Of a DNA stretch of 31,688 nt, positions 9,719 to 15,934 are shown piece after piece. The notes below the pieces were generated by a model. That model had not been told where the DNA came from, searched no databases, and was given only the letters and a program-made list of their open reading frames with translations. The DNA is from a virus. The stretch spans positions 1 through 31,688 of the IMG/VR virus record IMGVR_UViG_3300029319_000278, one strand, 5' to 3'. Made by a program: the position numbers and the translations under genes. Every line of letters begins with the position of its first letter. Within the stretch, counting starts at the first letter, position 1.

Positions 9719-10066
9719 ATGGCAACAACTATGACATTTGAATATCCGCAACTAGACCGTGTTGCCAAAGAGGGCGACAAGGTTGATGTGGTTCAGACGA
9801 TACACTGGAGAGTAAAATGTGTCAGTGATAGCGATAAAGATTCTGATGGCAACTTTCTCATGGCAACCCAATACGGCACAGTCGCTACTCCAATGGAGGA
9901 GGGTGCTGAATTTGTAGCATACAACTCAATCACCAAAGATTGGTGTAAGTCAAGGGTCTTGGCTAGTATGGGCAAGACAGAAGAAGAACTGAAGGCCATT
10001 CTTGACGCAGATATTGCAGAACAGAAGACACCATCAATCCTTACTGGCACACCTTCTAGCTGGTAG
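9719..10066 (+). CDS. Conserved phage protein of unknown function after tail fibre
   Basis: The 115-aa acidic product has no membrane segment or signal. It looks like a compact beta-rich domain (a Trp-containing VQTIHWRVKC strand, then TQYGTVAT) followed by a short helix with EEELKAILDADIAEQ and a flexible tail. Proteins like this are common in marine phages next to fibre genes, but I do not know a role. AAAGGAG lies at 9707-9713 before the ATG, and the gene follows the fibre stop by 12 bases. It could be a fibre accessory protein or a chaperone; that is only a guess from position. Confidence 0.75.
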   Translation: MATTMTFEYPQLDRVAKEGDKVDVVQTIHWRVKCVSDSDKDSDGNFLMATQYGTVATPMEEGAEFVAYNSITKDWCKSRVLASMGKTEEELKAILDADIAEQKTPSILTGTPSSW

Positions 10067-10071
10067 GTGAT

Positions 10072-10254
10072 GTGGAAACGATTGTTGCCTTTGCTTTGTA
10101 TGTCTTTGTTGACACAAAACGGATGCCAGAGACAATGCGGTTCCGCGATATAAATGAGTGTGTGTACTTCGCTAAAAAGCTGCACGCGCAAGGGCAGAAG
10201 ATTACAGCGTACTGTGTGCCAGAAGCAGTTAGTAAGGATATGAAGGTGTACTGA
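10072..10254 (+). CDS. Small hypothetical protein (GTG start)
   Basis: This 60-aa product starts at GTG 10072, five bases after the previous stop, and its TGA overlaps the ATG of the next gene (ATGA). It begins with a hydrophobic strand-like segment and continues with FRDINECVYFAKKLHAQGQ and ITAYCVP, a pattern of a small alpha/beta protein with two cysteines. I do not recognise a function. An ATG two bases upstream at 10070 opens a different frame of only 27 codons. The tight spacing on both sides and protein-like composition support this frame. Confidence 0.65.
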   Translation: METIVAFALYVFVDTKRMPETMRFRDINECVYFAKKLHAQGQKITAYCVPEAVSKDMKVY

Positions 10255-10946
10255 TGGACCCCGTTACCGTCATGGCTACTGCCACCGCTGCTTTCAATGC
10301 TGTGAAAAAAGGTGTGCAGATAGGGCGTGATATAGAAAGCATGGCATCTGATCTTGGCAGATGGATGGGCGCACTTAGCGACCTGGACATGCTAGAAAAA
10401 GAGGCCAAGAACCCGCCAATATTTAAGAAACTGTTTGCTGGCAAATCTGTTGAGCAAGAGGCTATGGAAGCCTTTGCTGCAAAGCAGAAAGCGCAACAGG
10501 AAAGAACAGACCTCAAGAACCTCATAGGCATGATGTACGGCAAATCAAAGTGGGATGAGCTTGTTGCCATGGAGGGCAAGATCAGGAAACAGCGTCAGGA
10601 AACTTTGTATATTCAAAGGCAACGCAGACGTAGGTTTGTGGAGATTATTGCTTGGATTGTTATGGGTTTGATTGGCTGCGCTGTATTGGTTGCATTTGTA
10701 ATGTTATTGAAGGCGCACACCGCCAGGGCAGAGCCAGAGCATGTTGTTTGTCGTTTGGTAGGTTGTGAAAAAATTGAAGATCAAAGGTGGTGTGTGTACC
10801 GTGGTGCGTACAATGTTCAAGAAACCATCAATTTTCGCCTAGATGAGTGGTTTCCGCGTGAATTTTTGTGTGATTTTGTGAGGGATGCGCCGCGCCCACC
10901 ATCAATGCGTGAAACCTTGAAAGCGATTAGGGAGAGCCAGAAATGA
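10254..10946 (+). CDS. Single-pass membrane protein with 4-Cys ectodomain
   Basis: The 230-aa product has a soluble, helical, Lys/Gln/Glu-rich N-terminal part (1-120), a basic stop (QRQRRRR, 121-127), one clear membrane helix at about 129-152, and a C-terminal domain of about 78 residues with four cysteines (166, 171, 180, 206). The positive-inside rule places the N-terminus in the cytoplasm and the Cys domain in the periplasm, where two disulfides could form. It sits directly before two holin-like genes, so a role in lysis, for example a spanin-like function, is possible but unproven; the long cytoplasmic part is not typical of spanins. Both ends overlap neighbours (ATGA). Confidence 0.75.
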   Translation: MDPVTVMATATAAFNAVKKGVQIGRDIESMASDLGRWMGALSDLDMLEKEAKNPPIFKKLFAGKSVEQEAMEAFAAKQKAQQERTDLKNLIGMMYGKSKWDELVAMEGKIRKQRQETLYIQRQRRRRFVEIIAWIVMGLIGCAVLVAFVMLLKAHTARAEPEHVVCRLVGCEKIEDQRWCVYRGAYNVQETINFRLDEWFPREFLCDFVRDAPRPPSMRETLKAIRESQK

Positions 10947-11152
10947 CAGTAGAAGATGTTGCAAGAAAGATGCTTGAGCTAAAAATACTGCCACGCTTCT
11001 GTATACTGGTAATGACAGGTGTTTACATCCGGTGCATCGAATGGGCATTGTCACAGCCTGATCTTACCACACAACAGGCTAGTCTCATAAGTGTCGTGAC
11101 TGGTGCAATGACAGGCAGTCTGGCAGTCTGGTTAAACTCGGAGAAGCACTAA
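10943..11152 (+). CDS. Small two-helix membrane protein, holin candidate
   Basis: The 69-aa protein has two predicted membrane helices at about 15-33 and 47-64 with a short loop (LSQPDLTTQQ) between them and a charged C-terminus (NSEKH). This is the architecture of a class II holin, which forms lesions in the inner membrane so that the lysozyme encoded about 1 kb downstream can reach the cell wall. It overlaps both neighbours (ATGA at 10943; TAATG at 11150-11154). The next gene is also holin-like, so one may be holin and the other an antiholin or pinholin. Function is inferred from topology and position. Confidence 0.7.
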   Translation: MTVEDVARKMLELKILPRFCILVMTGVYIRCIEWALSQPDLTTQQASLISVVTGAMTGSLAVWLNSEKH

Positions 11153-11541
11153 TGTTACAGGCTTTACTTGGTCCAATATCTTCACTGGCAGGCACTTGGC
11201 TTGAAGGCAAGGTTGAAACAAAGAAAGCGGAAGCTGCATCAAAAGTTGCAAAGGCAAAGGCTGAAGCGACTATTATGGAAAAAAAGGCCACGGGTGAGAT
11301 CGACTGGGATCTGACTATGGCTGACGCCAGCAAGCATAGCTGGAAAGACGAGTGGCTTACAATTTTGTTCTCGGTGCCTCTTGTGTTAGCCTTTTGTGGA
11401 GAGTGGGGGCGCAACATTGTAGCTGAAGGGTTTACCGCTTTGAACGCTATGCCTGACTATTACAAATATACTTTGGGTATCATTGTAAGTGCTAGCTTTG
11501 GCACAAGGGCAGCGACCAAGTTTTTTGGAGGCAAGAAGTAA
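11152..11541 (+). CDS. Holin-like protein resembling the GTA/3TM holin family
   Basis: The 129-aa product starts with an amphipathic segment, then a charged Ala/Lys/Glu helix (about 20-48), then a W-D-L-T-M-A-D...SWKDEW block followed by hydrophobic helices at about 69-83 and 105-120. The SWKDEW-then-membrane arrangement resembles the family described as holin of 3TMs in gene transfer agents and marine phages. It would act in the inner membrane in lysis timing. Stop and start codons overlap on both sides (TAATG), giving a tightly coupled lysis operon. Membership of the family is from memory of its pattern; a profile search would settle it. Confidence 0.7.
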   Translation: MLQALLGPISSLAGTWLEGKVETKKAEAASKVAKAKAEATIMEKKATGEIDWDLTMADASKHSWKDEWLTILFSVPLVLAFCGEWGRNIVAEGFTALNAMPDYYKYTLGIIVSASFGTRAATKFFGGKK

Positions 11542-11723
11542 TGGCTAGAAAGTTTCCAAAGGTGCCAAAGACAAGGGGCGGTGTACCAAAGAAGTATGTA
11601 CGCGGTGCCAAGAATCCTAAGAAGCGTGAAGAAGAGATCAAACGCACGCGGCGTCTTTACAAACAAGGCAAACTCACCAAAGCTATGATGGACAGAATCA
11701 GCAGGGAGAGGAGTCGCGGATGA
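11541..11723 (+). CDS. Very basic small protein, unknown function
   Basis: This 60-aa protein is dominated by Lys and Arg, with an N-terminal FPKVPKTRGGVPKKYV region and a helical REEEIKRTRRLYKQGKLTKA stretch. Similar short basic proteins are frequent in uncultured marine phage lysis regions; no function is known to me. It overlaps the genes on either side by one to four bases. Nucleic-acid binding or charge neutralisation would fit the composition, but neither is shown. Confidence 0.75.
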   Translation: MARKFPKVPKTRGGVPKKYVRGAKNPKKREEEIKRTRRLYKQGKLTKAMMDRISRERSRG

Positions 11724-11953
11724 GCAAGGCAGCCGTCATTGACAAATATTCCAAGTCTTCTGGCATATCTAAATCAACTCTCAGTAAGGTGTACTCCAGA
11801 GGATTGGGCGCATATTATTCGCAAGGCTCTAGGCCCAAGGTTTCTGCGCATCAGTGGGCCGCTGGCAGGGTACGCAGCTTTGCCACTGGCAAGGGTGGCG
11901 CACGTAAGGCAGATGCAGATTTACTGCGCAAGAAAAAGGCGAAGAAGAAATGA
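11720..11953 (+). CDS. Basic small phage protein (DUF5824/DUF5872-like pattern)
   Basis: The 77-aa product contains a compact core, VYSRGLGAYYSQGSRP followed by HQWAAGRVRSFATGKGG, and ends in a lysine tail. The core resembles the short RG-x-GA...QWA-x-x-RV-x-SF motif of viral DUF5824/DUF5872-type proteins, whose role is unknown. The start overlaps the previous stop (ATGA) and the stop overlaps the following small gene. The frame was preferred over the overlapping +1 frame at 11739-12044 because it ends exactly at the next start and keeps the motif. Confidence 0.75.
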   Translation: MSKAAVIDKYSKSSGISKSTLSKVYSRGLGAYYSQGSRPKVSAHQWAAGRVRSFATGKGGARKADADLLRKKKAKKK

Positions 11954-12081
11954 TGAAAAAAACTGCAAAGGCAAAGGTCAAGAAGGTTGCCAAGAAGCTA
12001 CGCGGTGCATCCAAGGCACACGCAGGACAAGCAAAGATGCTTGAAAGTTTGTTGAAGAAGAACGGCAAAAGGAGAAGGTGA
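11950..12081 (+). CDS. 43-aa Lys-rich microprotein
   Basis: A short frame from ATG 11950 (a second ATG follows at 11953) to TGA 12079-12081 encodes 43 residues beginning MMKKTAKAKVKKVAKKLRG and ending KNGKRRR. It overlaps the stop of the previous gene (ATGATGA) and its own stop overlaps the next ATG (TGATG), which makes it a convincing link in the operon. Almost a third to a half of its residues are Lys or Arg. No fold or function is recognised. Confidence 0.65.
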   Translation: MMKKTAKAKVKKVAKKLRGASKAHAGQAKMLESLLKKNGKRRR

Positions 12082-12209
12082 TGCCAGGTACAAAATACTC
12101 TCCAAAGCAAAAGAAACTTGCAAGGGTAGCCGCACCACGAGACAAGATTACTGCTGCTGACTTTGCAAAACTACGCAAGGGCAAGCGTAAAAAGAAAGCT
12201 CGTGCATGA
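12081..12209 (+). CDS. 42-aa basic microprotein
   Basis: ATG 12081 overlaps the preceding stop, and TGA 12207-12209 overlaps the lysozyme ATG at 12206 (ATGA). The 42-aa product starts MPGTKYSPKQKKLARVAAP, continues with a short acidic turn (ITAADFAKLRK) and ends with a Lys/Arg tail. Comparable microproteins with a KQKKLA...KI-x-x-ADF-x-x-LR pattern occur in many marine phages without a known function. AAAGGAGAAGG lies just upstream as ribosome binding site. Confidence 0.7.
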   Translation: MPGTKYSPKQKKLARVAAPRDKITAADFAKLRKGKRKKKARA

Positions 12210-12658
12210 ACAAGGACCAGCTTAGAGAAGAGCTTGCTGAAGATGAGGGTTGCAAGTACGAGATATATTTAGACCATCTTGGCTTGCCCACGTTCGGCAT
12301 AGGGCATCTCGTTACAGAAAATGACCCTGAGAATGGTCAGCCTGTTGGTACGCCTATTGATGAGGAGCGTGTGCGTCAAGTCTTTTCTCTTGACATTGCT
12401 GTAACCTTGGAGGATTGCAAATCATTGTATGATGACTTTGATGATCTGCCCGAAGAGTGCCAGCTCGTCATTGCAAATATGATGTTTAATATGGGTAGAC
12501 CAAGACTAAGCAAGTTCAAAGGCATGAAGGCTGGTGTCGATGCAAGAGACTGGAACAAGGCTGCTGATGAGATGGTTGACTCTCGTTGGCATGACCAAGT
12601 TCCAAACCGTGCAAAGCGTTTAGTCAAGCGTATGAGAGCTTTGTCTGATGGTAGCTAA
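12206..12658 (+). CDS. Endolysin, T4-type lysozyme (glycoside hydrolase family 24)
   Basis: The 150-aa enzyme should cleave the glycan strands of peptidoglycan at the end of infection. The catalytic triad of T4 lysozyme (Glu11, Asp20, Thr26) is matched by Glu14, Asp23 and Thr29 in the segment EGCKYEIYLDHLGLPTFGIGH, with the family's spacing. The later part has the MMFNMG and WHDQVPNRAKRLV segments typical of the C-terminal helical lobe. No signal peptide or signal-anchor is visible, so it needs a holin, two candidates for which lie upstream. Start overlaps the previous stop (ATGA) and its 3' end overlaps the next gene by 11 bases. Confidence 0.92.
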   Translation: MNKDQLREELAEDEGCKYEIYLDHLGLPTFGIGHLVTENDPENGQPVGTPIDEERVRQVFSLDIAVTLEDCKSLYDDFDDLPEECQLVIANMMFNMGRPRLSKFKGMKAGVDARDWNKAADEMVDSRWHDQVPNRAKRLVKRMRALSDGS

Positions 12659-12941
12659 AAGATTTCAAAACCCAAAAGGTGGCTTGAACCAAAAGGGCAG
12701 AGACTTTTTCAAGAGAACCACGGGCGCAAACTTGAAACGCCCGATAAAGTCTGGTGACAATCCACGCAGGGCTAGTTTCCTAGCACGCATGGGCAACATG
12801 AGGGGACCAGAGTTCAAAGATGGCAAACCAACGCGCTTACTACTGTCACTCCGCGCATGGGGTGCAAGCAGCAAGGCTGACGCAAGGAAGAAGGCGGCAG
12901 CAATTTCCAAACGAAACAAAGCTAAGAAAGGAAAAGCATAA
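12648..12941 (+). CDS. Basic protein, DUF6321-like pattern
   Basis: The 97-aa product carries GGLNQKGRDFFKRTTGANLKRP and RRASFLARMGNM, a pattern resembling the viral DUF6321 family (KGGLTPKG...RR-x-SFCARM), followed by an Arg/Trp segment and a Lys-rich tail. The family has no established function; it is common in phage and giant-virus genomes. The start overlaps the lysozyme 3' end and the stop overlaps the next ATG (TAATG). Identification is by motif memory only. Confidence 0.7.
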   Translation: MVAKRFQNPKGGLNQKGRDFFKRTTGANLKRPIKSGDNPRRASFLARMGNMRGPEFKDGKPTRLLLSLRAWGASSKADARKKAAAISKRNKAKKGKA

Positions 12942-13069
12942 TGCCTGGACATTACGGAAAAGCCAAAGGCGGCATGGGAATGAAGAAGAAGTCTGCCAAG
13001 ATGAAGAAGCAAGCAGCGACAGCTATTGCTATGAAAAAGGCAGGAAAGAAGCCTAAGAGGCGCATGTAA
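12941..13069 (+). CDS. 42-aa basic microprotein, end of late operon
   Basis: ATG 12941 overlaps the previous stop (TAATG). The 42-aa product starts MPGHYGKAKGGMGMKKKSAK and ends KKPKRRM; more than a third of the residues are Lys or Arg and Met is unusually frequent. It is the last gene of the late + strand run and its 3' end overlaps the 3' end of the convergent - strand gene by 17 bases. The MPGHYGK opening occurs in other marine phage microproteins. Function unknown. Confidence 0.65.
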   Translation: MPGHYGKAKGGMGMKKKSAKMKKQAATAIAMKKAGKKPKRRM

Positions 13070-13322
13070 CTGGCTCACCGCCAGCAGCTAAATACTGAGC
13101 CAAACATTCTATAACGTATGGTTCTGTAAGATAGCCACCACTTATCTCACCATGGAGTGGGATAATGTGTTTTGCTTTGTGCGGTTTGAACCCATGCTCT
13201 TCTAGTATTCTATACGGACCCCAACCAATCAATATCAAAGCAGCATAGTAATCAGGTGCTACTATCCGCGCATCTTTCAGACTGCGCGACTCTTGTAGCG
13301 AAACAATTTTTTCCGTAGCCAT
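13053..13322 (-). CDS. Hypothetical protein, last gene of early operon A
   Basis: The 89-aa product is a mixed alpha/beta-looking small protein with an ALILIGWGPYRILEEHGFKP segment and a C-terminal YVIECLAQYLAAGG helix. I do not recognise it. Its start at 13322 lies 71 bases inside the upstream zinc protein gene, in another frame; GAGGGAG about 12 bases upstream could serve as ribosome binding site. Its 3' end overlaps the last late gene, tail to tail. The long same-strand overlap makes the exact start less certain than the frame. Confidence 0.55.
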   Translation of the reverse strand: MATEKIVSLQESRSLKDARIVAPDYYAALILIGWGPYRILEEHGFKPHKAKHIIPLHGEISGGYLTEPYVIECLAQYLAAGGEPVTCAS

Positions 13323-13455
13323 AGCACAAAAGATCTCCCTCTCCGTTTATTACCCACGTTCCAGTCATCAGCCCATGTGTTTCTCCGCAAAGATCACATG
13401 TGACTGTCTGACCAGAAGGCGAGTATCGTCTTTTTGTTTTAGTTTTTCTCGGCAC
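13252..13455 (-). CDS. Small zinc-binding protein candidate (GTG start)
   Basis: The 67-aa product has a basic N-terminus (PRKTKTKRR) and cysteines at 20, 23, 44 and 51 (CDLC and a later C-x6-C) with His27 near the first pair, consistent with one structural zinc site. The GTG start lies 17 bases inside the upstream HTH gene. Small zinc ribbon proteins of phages often bind nucleic acid or host polymerase, but there is no direct sign of which. The 3' part overlaps the next gene by 71 bases. Confidence 0.6.
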   Translation of the reverse strand: MPRKTKTKRRYSPSGQTVTCDLCGETHGLMTGTWVINGEGDLLCYGYGKNCFATRVAQSERCADSST

Positions 13456-13633
13456 TGAGCAGCCTGTCTATCTCTGTTTTGGGTACATAATACATACCGC
13501 CCAGTTTCTTTGCCTCTATATCGCCCCTTTGGATAAGCTCACGCACCCTTTGCACCTTTGGGCGGGTAGCACTACCAAAAATCTCTAAAGCCACCTCTCT
13601 GGGGCTTAAAAGGCGATTAAAACGGGATGTCAT
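13439..13633 (-). CDS. MerR/excisionase-type helix-turn-helix protein
   Basis: The 64-aa protein reads LLSPREVALEIFG...RVRELIQRGDIEAKKLGGMYYVPKTEIDRLL, the compact winged-helix of MerR-type and excisionase-type (helix_turn_helix_17) DNA-binding proteins. Such proteins bend DNA as recombination directionality factors or act as small regulators. No integrase is present, so an accessory or regulatory role is more likely than excision. ATG 13633 was preferred over a TTG two codons upstream because GGGAG lies nine bases before it. The start overlaps the 3' end of the SSB-tail gene by 17 bases. Confidence 0.75.
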   Translation of the reverse strand: MTSRFNRLLSPREVALEIFGSATRPKVQRVRELIQRGDIEAKKLGGMYYVPKTEIDRLLSAEKN

Positions 13634-13949
13634 CGTCAATGTCTCCCTTGTCTGCGTGCTTCATCTGCACAACTTGCCCCACAGGTTTCAATGCTGGTTG
13701 TGAAATATCGTCGGCAATGTTGTCATCTGCTTGGTACTCTATGATCTCTTGGAAGCGTACCGCTCTTGTGCCATCGTCATTCTCAAACAGTTGCACATCA
13801 TACAGCTTGTCTGGAGAAAATGTTACGGTGCCAGGTTGTGCTGGTTTTCCAATGTGCGGCCTAAATTTAGAGTTGCTATGTGTAGCTGAACCATTGCCTG
13901 TGTAGTTAAACAGCTTCACTGTCATTACTTGTTTCCATCGTCTAGCCAT
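13617..13949 (-). CDS. Possible ssDNA-binding protein with SSB-type C-terminal tip
   Basis: The 110-aa product has a beta-rich core (KLFNYTGNG, TVTFSPDKLYDVQLF, RAVRFQEIIEYQ), an acidic linker, and ends in DIDDDIPF. DDDIPF is the conserved tip by which bacterial SSB recruits repair and replication proteins. With the annealing protein gene directly upstream (overlap ATGGCTAG), this suggests a phage SSB substitute that hands ssDNA to host or phage recombination proteins. The core does not match a classical OB-fold SSB that I recognise. Start at ATG 13949 is supported by AAAGGAGC ten bases upstream; the longer open frame to 14021 lacks this. Confidence 0.65.
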   Translation of the reverse strand: MARRWKQVMTVKLFNYTGNGSATHSNSKFRPHIGKPAQPGTVTFSPDKLYDVQLFENDDGTRAVRFQEIIEYQADDNIADDISQPALKPVGQVVQMKHADKGDIDDDIPF

Positions 13950-14625
13950 TTGCCTGCTCCTTTGCTTTTCTCTTTTCTCTTGTTTCGGCAAACAGAGTTT
14001 TGAAATCGTTGTAAGCATCAATGTCTTTTTCTTTAATGCTTTTCATCGTTGCCTTTGTAAAAGGCTTCCTCATAAAGACCTCAAGATCTTTCAATGTGTA
14101 CTGATCTAAGGTTGCCTCGTTGTGTGCAAGCCACTGTGCCTCGTCTTCAGTTAATGGTTTCTTTACAACTGCAACATCTTCTGAATTATTTGAGCCGATA
14201 ACATCTGGCTTTGAGTTTTTGAAATCATCAGCCTCTTCTTCTGAATAAACAAACCCAGACGCACCTATCAGCTTGAGTATTACACGATCTTTGGCACGCT
14301 TCTCTGCCATAGCGTATGGGTAGCTGTTGGTTGTGTTAGATGGCGCAGACTCGCCTATTGACCAAGCTGTTTTATCACCTAACTTGCCAGTCACACAGAT
14401 TACAGCCACTTTTGCTTGTGAGTTTGCTTCCACTATTGTTGGTTCGCTGAACAAAATATTTGTGTGATCTGCGATGCGTTCTAACGCTTTGTGTAAGATT
14501 ACAGGCGTGCCGTGGCAGTTCCACACTGCGCCTTCCTCCATCTTTGCAGACATGCCCACCTCTGCAAGAAGATTACATAGGTTGTCTGGCAAAGCCTTGC
14601 CTTGCCTGTTATTTCTCATCGCCAT
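13942..14625 (-). CDS. Rad52/ERF/DdrA-like single-strand annealing protein
   Basis: The 227-aa protein contains a core at about 71-125, AKVAVICVTGKL..TAWSIGE.. then YPYAMAEKRAKDRVILKLIGASGFVYSEEEAD, a pattern seen in phage Rad52-superfamily annealing proteins (ERF/DdrA type: strand, GEA-like turn, then an A-x-KRA-x-x-R helix). A charged C-terminal region follows (about 150-227). It would anneal complementary ssDNA in phage recombination. Neighbours support this: an SSB-tail protein directly downstream and a PD-(D/E)XK exonuclease-like gene at the start of the same operon. Profile comparison would be needed to choose between annealing families. Confidence 0.65.
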   Translation of the reverse strand: MAMRNNRQGKALPDNLCNLLAEVGMSAKMEEGAVWNCHGTPVILHKALERIADHTNILFSEPTIVEANSQAKVAVICVTGKLGDKTAWSIGESAPSNTTNSYPYAMAEKRAKDRVILKLIGASGFVYSEEEADDFKNSKPDVIGSNNSEDVAVVKKPLTEDEAQWLAHNEATLDQYTLKDLEVFMRKPFTKATMKSIKEKDIDAYNDFKTLFAETREKRKAKEQANG

Positions 14626-14761
14626 TATCTTTCTCCAGTAAACGCTTTACCAATTCTAAATCCCTCGTCACTTGCTGCAACTGGTTAAACAAGTCATCCA
14701 TGCGCAGATCTCTCTCGTTTAAGAGATTATCCACGATTATTCTGATTTGATCCTTGTCCAT
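14609..14761 (-). CDS. 50-aa coiled-coil peptide
   Basis: A frame from ATG 14761 (overlapping the stop of the upstream gene, TGATG) to TAA 14609-14611 encodes 50 residues: MDKDQIRIIVDNLLNERDLR, then DDLFNQLQQVTRDLELVKRLLEKD. The regular spacing of Leu, Ile and Val predicts a single amphipathic helix or coiled coil that would dimerise. It overlaps the start of the annealing protein gene by 17 bases. It could be a small partner of the recombination proteins; nothing in the sequence proves this. Confidence 0.6.
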   Translation of the reverse strand: MDKDQIRIIVDNLLNERDLRMDDLFNQLQQVTRDLELVKRLLEKDNGDEK

Positions 14762-15618
14762 CAGAAGTCCACCATTTCATCTTTGAGGCTGACCGTTACA
14801 TCTGCCTTTGTTGACGCCTTGCCAGCTTTGTAATTGGCATAGGCACGACTAAGCATGATGCTGTACTGGAAGGCTCGTAAATGATACGCGCGGTCTATGC
14901 GCATACGATTGACGTTCTCAAGTAGGAAAGGTATCGGCGATCTTGGCTTATCACCAATGCCCTTGCACATGTCGTCAAAGAACTTAGTTATCTGATCCCT
15001 TTGGCCCTTTTTAACAGCCATGTAGAAAAAGGCACCAATTAGTCCAGTTTGCCACTTTGTAGTTTTGTAAACACGCTTTGCTAGTACCACGGCCTCTTGC
15101 AATAGATCGTGATCAATCTCCTCTAAATACTTGTGCTTGAGCCAATCGTTTGACACGCCATTTTTAGGGCTGTCTGCATAGCCCACCTCGTAAGAGATTA
15201 TCATCCTTATTATAGCTGTTGCCGTCTTGTAATTTGGCACATTCATCATCGCTAAAGTATCAGAGCCATCGCGCTTCTTACCTATGTCGATGTGCTGAAA
15301 TGTGTCAGGGTCGATGCCAAAAACCGCGTGTGTAACGAAAGGTGTTTTAGCTTGAGTGCAAGCAACAAGCCTGTGTTGACCATCTTTCAACAAGCCATCG
15401 TTGCCAAATTTGATGGAGTCACCTGTAATCGACCAGTTATCTTTTTCCATATCATCTGCATATTTACTAACCTTGAGTGCGCTTATAGGTCTATTGCGAT
15501 GGTTAGTTTGTGCTAATGCAAAGTCTGCTAAGTCTGGCCTTATTTGTATTTCAATGCTGCCTTTTGGCGGCGACATAATATACTTTTCAAGCTGTTTTTC
15601 ACTGATTGTTCTAGCCAT
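14761..15618 (-). CDS. ParB/Srx-fold domain protein
   Basis: The 285-aa protein has N-R-P-I-S-x-x-x-V-x-x-Y-A-D-D-M near residue 41, then FGNDGLLKDGQHRLVA (DGQHRL at 79-84) and HIDIGKKR (110-116). This is the ParB/sulfiredoxin-like domain of a large family of phage and actinobacterial proteins; members bind nucleotides or DNA, and a few act as nucleases. The C-terminal 150 residues are helical and unrecognised. The start ATG 15618 overlaps the upstream stop in the same ATGGCTAG arrangement found at 13949. Its place between a winged-helix gene and the annealing protein gene suggests a role in DNA replication or recombination. Confidence 0.75.
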   Translation of the reverse strand: MARTISEKQLEKYIMSPPKGSIEIQIRPDLADFALAQTNHRNRPISALKVSKYADDMEKDNWSITGDSIKFGNDGLLKDGQHRLVACTQAKTPFVTHAVFGIDPDTFQHIDIGKKRDGSDTLAMMNVPNYKTATAIIRMIISYEVGYADSPKNGVSNDWLKHKYLEEIDHDLLQEAVVLAKRVYKTTKWQTGLIGAFFYMAVKKGQRDQITKFFDDMCKGIGDKPRSPIPFLLENVNRMRIDRAYHLRAFQYSIMLSRAYANYKAGKASTKADVTVSLKDEMVDF

Positions 15619-15934
15619 GATTTTCTCCCTTTGGCTCCTGGTAAAACTCTTTGTGCCACATAACCATCTGCCCACGACCTGACTTTGCTTTGCGGCGCGT
15701 GCCGTCTACAATGACGATGCCTTTTTCTTTTAGTGGCTTGAAACGTGGAGTGATGCTGTTATAAGCATGCTGCGGAAGGGCATCGCAGACCTGATCTGCT
15801 ATTGCGCCTTCTGCACGAAAGCCCCAGATCGCGTCAGCTACAATAGACTCCATAGCCGTTGCATCCATTTGTTCTGCCGCGTCGTGGCTAGTGCTTGGGT
15901 CATTCCTGCGCACTAATTTGTATGCTTCAGTCAT
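15611..15934 (-). CDS. Winged-helix phage protein
   Basis: The 107-aa protein contains the NDPSTSHDAAEQMD segment common to a phage family, followed by helices and a wing (FKPLKEKGIVIVDGTRRKAKSGRGQMVMW), the usual form of a winged-helix DNA-binding domain found in early regions of many phages. GAAAGGATCAAAG just before the ATG is the shared early leader. The 3' end overlaps the ParB-like gene by eight bases. A regulatory or replication role is plausible. Confidence 0.75.
   Translation of the reverse strand: MTEAYKLVRRNDPSTSHDAAEQMDATAMESIVADAIWGFRAEGAIADQVCDALPQHAYNSITPRFKPLKEKGIVIVDGTRRKAKSGRGQMVMWHKEFYQEPKGENHG

Noticed and set aside
10070-10153. 27-codon frame MWKRLLPLLCMSLLTQNGC with a signal-like start and Cys, reminiscent of an outer-membrane spanin
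   Set aside because: Very short and fully overlapped by the better supported frame from GTG 10072; kept only as a remote possibility.
13070-13084. CTGGC-TCACC-GCCAG hairpin at the convergent junction of late and early operons
   Set aside because: Only a 5-bp stem and no T run on either strand; too weak to call a terminator.
13365-13371. CUGAUGA on the - strand inside the zinc protein gene
   Set aside because: No GAAA, UH and stems in a hammerhead order around it; a coding coincidence. Similar isolated CTGATGA words at 12561 and 14225 were rejected for the same reason.
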